Of a DNA stretch of 14,854 nt, positions 12,408 through 14,854 are shown piece after piece. Source of the stretch: an uncultured Clostridia bacterium (GTDB taxonomy: Bacteria > Bacillota > Clostridia > Christensenellales > Aristaeellaceae); assembly GCA_934667105.1 (NCBI GenBank), contig CAKULG010000037.1:1-14854 (forward strand), written 5' to 3'. The notes beneath the pieces were generated by a model that did not search any database, was not told the origin of the DNA, and saw only the letters and a program-made list of their open reading frames with translations. Each line of letters starts with the position of its first letter. Position 1 is the stretch's first letter. A program made the translations under genes and the position numbers.

Positions 12408-13214
12408 ATGAAGAAATTTGTTTGCCTGCTGCTGACGCTGGCGCTTTGCTGCGGCCTGACCGCCGCCTGGGCCGAGGGCCAGATATCCACCGACGGCTCC
12501 TCCTCCATGGAAAAGGTCATCGGCGCGCTGGGCGAATATTACATGGAAGCAAACCCCGGCGTATCCTTCACCTACAACCCCACGGGCTCGGGCGCGGGCA
12601 TTATGGCCGCCGCAGAGGGCCGCTGCGATATCGGGCTGTCCAGCCGGGCGCTGAAGGAGGAAGAGAAGGCCTCCGGCCTGGTGGAAACCGTGCTGGCCTA
12701 TGACGGCATCGCCCTGATCGTGCATCCCGAAAACCCCGTTGCCGATCTGACGGTGGAGCAGATTGCGAAGATCTACACCGGCGAAATCACCAATTGGAGC
12801 GAGCTGGGCGGCGCCGACGCGCAGATCGTCGTCATCGGCCGCGAAGCGGGCAGCGGCACCCGGGACGGCTTTGAAACCATCACCAACACCAAGGATTCCT
12901 GCATCTATCGCCAGGAACTCACCTCCACCGGCGATGTGATCACCTCCGTCTCCCGGAATCCCGCCGCCATCGGCTATGCCTCCCTGGCTGCGGTGAAGAA
13001 TACCGTGAAGGCCATCAGCGTGAACGGCGTGGTTCCCAGCGAGGAAACCGTGAAGGATGGCACCTACCTGGTGCAGCGCCCCTTCGTGCTGGTAACGAAG
13101 GCGGATGCGCCCCTCTCCGAAACCGCGCAGAGCTTCTTCGACTTCGCCACCTCCCCCGCCGCTACGGAAATCATCTCCGCCGCCGGTGCGGTCGCCGCGG
13201 CGCAGGAAGAGTGA
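12408..13214 (+). CDS. pstS: PstS-like phosphate-binding protein, secreted, solitary
   Basis: A 268-residue extracellular solute-binding protein of the PstS family. Signal peptide MKKFVCLLLTLALCCGLTAAWA (1-22), then the conserved start ISTDGSSSMEKVIGALGEYYMEANPGVSFTYNPTGSGAGI, with DGSSS and GSGAG as phosphate loops, then DIGLSSRALK, AYDGIALIVHPENPVADLTVEQIAKIYTGEITNWSELGG and GREAGSGTRDGFE, the third anion-binding loop. It would deliver phosphate to PstCA/PstB. Neither Cys14 nor Cys15 lies in a good lipobox, so it may be released rather than lipid-anchored, unusual for a Gram-positive. No pstC, pstA, pstB or phoU follows; the gene ends at an A repeat. AAAGGAG lies 9-10 bases before the ATG. 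Confidence 0.92.
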   Translation: MKKFVCLLLTLALCCGLTAAWAEGQISTDGSSSMEKVIGALGEYYMEANPGVSFTYNPTGSGAGIMAAAEGRCDIGLSSRALKEEEKASGLVETVLAYDGIALIVHPENPVADLTVEQIAKIYTGEITNWSELGGADAQIVVIGREAGSGTRDGFETITNTKDSCIYRQELTSTGDVITSVSRNPAAIGYASLAAVKNTVKAISVNGVVPSEETVKDGTYLVQRPFVLVTKADAPLSETAQSFFDFATSPAATEIISAAGAVAAAQEE

Positions 13215-13230
13215 GAACGTAAGATAGAAT

Positions 13231-13340
13231 ATGCGGGGGAACCCATCTTTGAAAGCCAAAGAGGGATTCCCCCGCACCCCTTCCCAGAAAGCCGATTGGG
13301 TAGAGGCGGGCGATAAATAATCGACTTGCTTCTCCGCAAA
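13231..13340 (+). repeat. A-type intergenic repeat, copy A4 (forward, complete)
   Basis: The hairpin arms 13233-13251 and 13257-13275 pair over 19 positions with two mismatches. The core AGAAAGCCGATTGGGTA is at 13286-13302 and CTTGCTTCTCCGCAAA at 13325-13340. It begins 18 bases past the pstS stop codon. Part order and spacing equal copy A1. Confidence 0.85.
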
Positions 13341-13341
13341 T

Positions 13342-13405
13342 AAAAAGGCTTGTCTTTCCACCCCGTTCCTTTTGCGGGTGGAAAAGCAAGCTGCTTTCTT
13401 TATTT
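13342..13405. terminator. Bidirectional terminator-like stem between pstS and the AraC gene
   Basis: GCTTGTCTTTCCACCC (13348-13363) pairs with GGGTGGAAAAGCAAGC (13376-13391), 14 of 16 matched plus a G-U, preceded by five As (13342-13346) and followed by T-rich sequence to 13405. As in A3, the arms derive from the CTTGCTTCTCC part of the repeat. Confidence 0.7.
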
Positions 13406-13446
13406 TATCCCTTACGCATACCGCCTTTTCGGAAGGGGGCGAGGGG
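13405..13446 (-). repeat. Diverged A-type repeat, copy A4' (reverse)
   Basis: On the minus strand CGCCCCCTTCCGAAAAGGCG (13426-13445) and the following TAAGGGATAAAATAAAGAAA stretch keep the order of the A core, but many bases differ. The terminal hairpin is replaced by the B2 module next to it. Confidence 0.5.
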
Positions 13447-13461
13447 AAGCGCGCTGGTAAA

Positions 13462-13548
13462 CGCCGCCCATTTGGGCGGTTAAGGCTGAGCAAGCCTTCG
13501 CTTGCCGCCCGAAATCTGCGGCTCGCTTCAGTGAGGACGCAGGGCGAA
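13462..13548 (+). repeat. B-type structured repeat, copy B2
   Basis: Three hairpins in a row: CCGCCC/GGGCGG (13464-13469 with 13474-13479), GCAAGC/GCTTGC (13490-13495 with 13500-13505) and CTGCG/CGCAG (13516-13520 with 13538-13542, inner CGC/GTG). Compared with the tandem units at 14586-14854, both arms of hairpins 2 and 3 changed together, so pairing is kept. The linkers GGCTGAG and GCCGCCCGAAA are also shared. Confidence 0.8.
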
Positions 13549-13610
13549 TCGCCATCAAAGCGCGGTTCTCCCCGCAATAGCTTTTCGTTTTTTCATAGCC
13601 CCTGCATTAT

Positions 13611-14471
13611 TTAATAAATCGACTCCTGCCGATAGGCGGTGGGGGTTTTGCCATATTGCCGAAGGAACAGGCGGTTGAAATAGGTGACGGTGGGGAAGCC
13701 GCAATCCAGGGCGATTTCCAGCACGGTTTTTTCCGGCTCGCCGCGCAGGCGTTCCGCCGCCCGGGCCAGCCGCAAGCCGCTGAGATACGCATGGAAGGAG
13801 CAGCCCATCTGTTGCCGGAACAGCCGCCCAGCGTACTGAGGGTTCAGGTGATACAGGCGGGCCGCGTCCTCCAGGCGCACGGTCTGCCGCCAGGAATCCT
13901 CGGCGTACTGGCGCAGGGCCTCCACCGCCCAGTGCGTTTCTCCGGCGGGGGGGTGGCCGTTTTGCCGGTACAGCTGGGCAATGTATCCCGCCACCAGCCG
14001 GGCGATGGCCAGATACTGCGCCGGATCCTCCACGCGCTCCATGCGCTCCGCCTCCGCCTGAAGGCGCTCCAGCGGCGCGCCGGTGAAGCGGCAGGCGCTT
14101 TCCAGCAGCCGCGCTTCCCGCGCCCGATCCGCCGATAGATTGCCCAGATAGACGATGCAGGCCACCCGCCCGTTGATTTCCACAGGGTGAACCGCCTTAA
14201 ACACGCCGTAGCAGCAGGGGCCGCAGAAGGGCGCGCGTTCCCGCTGGGCTCGGTCGTTGGCCAGGGTTTTGCAGCGCAGACAGGCGCGATAGCCTCGGGG
14301 CGTGGTCTTGGCGGCGGCGCAGAAGGGCGCGTCGTGTACTCGGAAGCGATAGGGCAGCGCCAGGGCGGGGCCCCGCAGCACCCCTGATATATCGTGTACG
14401 CAGATGCGCATGCCGCTTCCACGGCATAGCCCCTCCAACAGCGCCCGCAGGGGCAAAAGCTCCTCGGTCAT
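13611..14471 (-). CDS. AraC-family regulator with N-terminal PocR sensor domain
   Basis: A 286-residue regulator. Residues 1 to about 150 form a PocR-type sensor domain with a Cys cluster at positions 51, 64, 67, 83, 86 and 87 (RACLRCK; FCGPCCYG), followed by the PVEINGRVACIVYLGNLS core. Residues 185-286 form the AraC/XylS double helix-turn-helix (VRLEDAARLYHLNPQYAGRLFRQQMGCSFHAYLSGLRLARAAERL; EIALDCGFPTVTYFNRLFLRQYGKTPTAYR). PocR domains sense small ligands or redox state; the Cys cluster fits metal or Fe-S binding but is unproven. ATG at 14469-14471 is preceded in frame by TAG and TGA; the ribosome binding site is weak (AGGG). Its targets are not visible, as it faces the pstS gene tail to tail. 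Confidence 0.9.
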   Translation of the reverse strand: MTEELLPLRALLEGLCRGSGMRICVHDISGVLRGPALALPYRFRVHDAPFCAAAKTTPRGYRACLRCKTLANDRAQRERAPFCGPCCYGVFKAVHPVEINGRVACIVYLGNLSADRAREARLLESACRFTGAPLERLQAEAERMERVEDPAQYLAIARLVAGYIAQLYRQNGHPPAGETHWAVEALRQYAEDSWRQTVRLEDAARLYHLNPQYAGRLFRQQMGCSFHAYLSGLRLARAAERLRGEPEKTVLEIALDCGFPTVTYFNRLFLRQYGKTPTAYRQESIY

Positions 14472-14507
14472 GAACCGACCCTACTTTCAAAAGATTTTTC
14501 AGCACGA

Positions 14508-14513
14508 ATTATA
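14508..14513 (-). promoter_or_regulatory. Probable -10 box of the AraC gene
   Basis: On the minus strand a perfect TATAAT lies 37 bases before the start codon. No -35 consensus is found: the right position (14531-14536) falls inside the palindromic repeat at 14521-14565, so the insertion of that repeat may have replaced the upstream promoter half. Confidence 0.45.
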
Positions 14514-14520
14514 GCGAACA

Positions 14521-14565
14521 TCTCATCCGCCGCCTGCGGGCGGCGCCTTCTCCAAAGGGGAAGGC
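14521..14565 (+). repeat. C-type double-hairpin repeat upstream of the AraC gene
   Basis: GCCGCC/GGCGGC (14529-14534 with 14539-14544) is followed directly by GCCTTCTCC (14545-14553), loop AAA, and GGGGAAGGC (14557-14565), 9 bp with one G-U. The wording CTCATCCGCC...CCTTCTCC is similar in style to dispersed palindromic repeats I recall from gut Clostridia genomes. Confidence 0.65.
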
Positions 14566-14585
14566 AAGGAAAGCGCCCTCCCGCA

Positions 14586-14854
14586 GGCTGAGGGGGAGCA
14601 ATTCTTATAATTGCCGCCCGAAACCCGCGGCCCGCTTTAGCGAGGACGCGGGGCGATTGGAGCGCCGCCCCCCTTGGGGCGGCTGAGGGGGAGCAATTTT
14701 TAAATTGCCGCCCGAAACCCGCGGCCCGCTTTAGCGAGGACGCGGGGCGATTGGAGCGCCGCCCCCCCCCTTGGGGCGGCTGAGGGGGAGCAATTCTTAT
14801 AATTGCCGCCCGAAACCCGCGGCCCGCTTTAGCGAGGACGCGGAGCGACAGCTT
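14586..14854 (+). repeat. Tandem array of B-type structured repeats (two full, one cut by the window end)
   Basis: Units start at GGCTGAGGGGG at 14586, 14681 and 14778, so the periods are 95 and 97 bases. Each unit holds GCAATT...AATTGC, then CCCGCG...CGCGGG with CGC/GCG inside, then CCGCCCC...GGGGCGG. Units 1 and 2 differ by a C-run of six versus nine and by a one-base change in the first loop. The third unit continues beyond the window. No reading frame or spacer is present, so this is not CRISPR. Confidence 0.88.

Noticed and set aside
12420..12460. Lipoprotein signal peptide in the PstS-like protein
   Set aside because: Cys14 and Cys15 are preceded by Leu or Cys at -1, not Gly, Ala or Ser; a signal peptidase I site after AWA fits better.
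12318..13577. Open frame of 419 codons on the minus strand
   Set aside because: Antisense to pstS and running through the A4 repeat and terminator, so it cannot be a real gene.
14586..14854. Possible CRISPR array
   Set aside because: The units are about 95 bases and directly adjacent, without unique spacers, and no cas gene is near.

Overview
The window looks like a chromosomal segment of a GC-rich Firmicute, probably an uncultured gut Clostridia member. The basis is AAGGAGG-type ribosome binding sites, TTGACA/TATAAT promoters, a CIRCE heat-shock operator, an ECF transporter S component, a PocR-AraC regulator and a strong GC bias in third codon positions. The lineage is an inference and cannot be fixed from sequence reading alone. 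I see no rRNA, tRNA, CRISPR array or phage module.

Layout. 1-480 holds the 3' end of a DDE transposase and two strong palindromes. 591-2185 carries an ECF-type S component followed by a Sua5/YwlC threonylcarbamoyl-AMP synthase. 2508-2960 (minus) is an Hsp20 chaperone whose promoter overlaps a CIRCE site; it diverges from a NahK-like sugar 1-kinase plus membrane-anchored SGNH hydrolase operon (3371-5302). 5430-6362 (minus) is a LysR regulator divergent from a cytidylate-kinase-like protein and a MATE exporter that overlap by 8 bases (6496-8449). 8802-9974 (minus) is a Gfo/Idh/MocA dehydrogenase divergent from a ThuA-like protein (10194-10943), a ThuA/ThuB-type pairing. 11197-12136 (minus) encodes two overlapping small membrane proteins of unknown function, divergent from a solitary PstS-like phosphate-binding protein (12408-13214). 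13611-14471 (minus) is a PocR-AraC regulator. Behind it lies a roughly 95-base tandem repeat that runs off the window end.

The most unusual content is between the genes. Four of the five convergent gene junctions (2186-2507, 8450-8801, 10944-11196, 13215-13610) are built from the same modular repeat, called A here. It has a GCGGGGG...CCCCCGC palindrome whose inner stem changes from copy to copy while mostly staying paired, then a core AGAAAGCCGATTGGGTA, then CTTGCTTCTCCGCAAA. A forward and a reverse copy face each other, usually around a bidirectional terminator. In four cases the palindrome starts 16-18 bases past the stop codon. A second family, B, has three hairpins per unit with compensatory base changes. 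It occurs singly at 8461-8518 and 13462-13548 and as the tandem array at 14586-14854. The fifth convergent junction (5303-5429) has ordinary terminators and no repeat.
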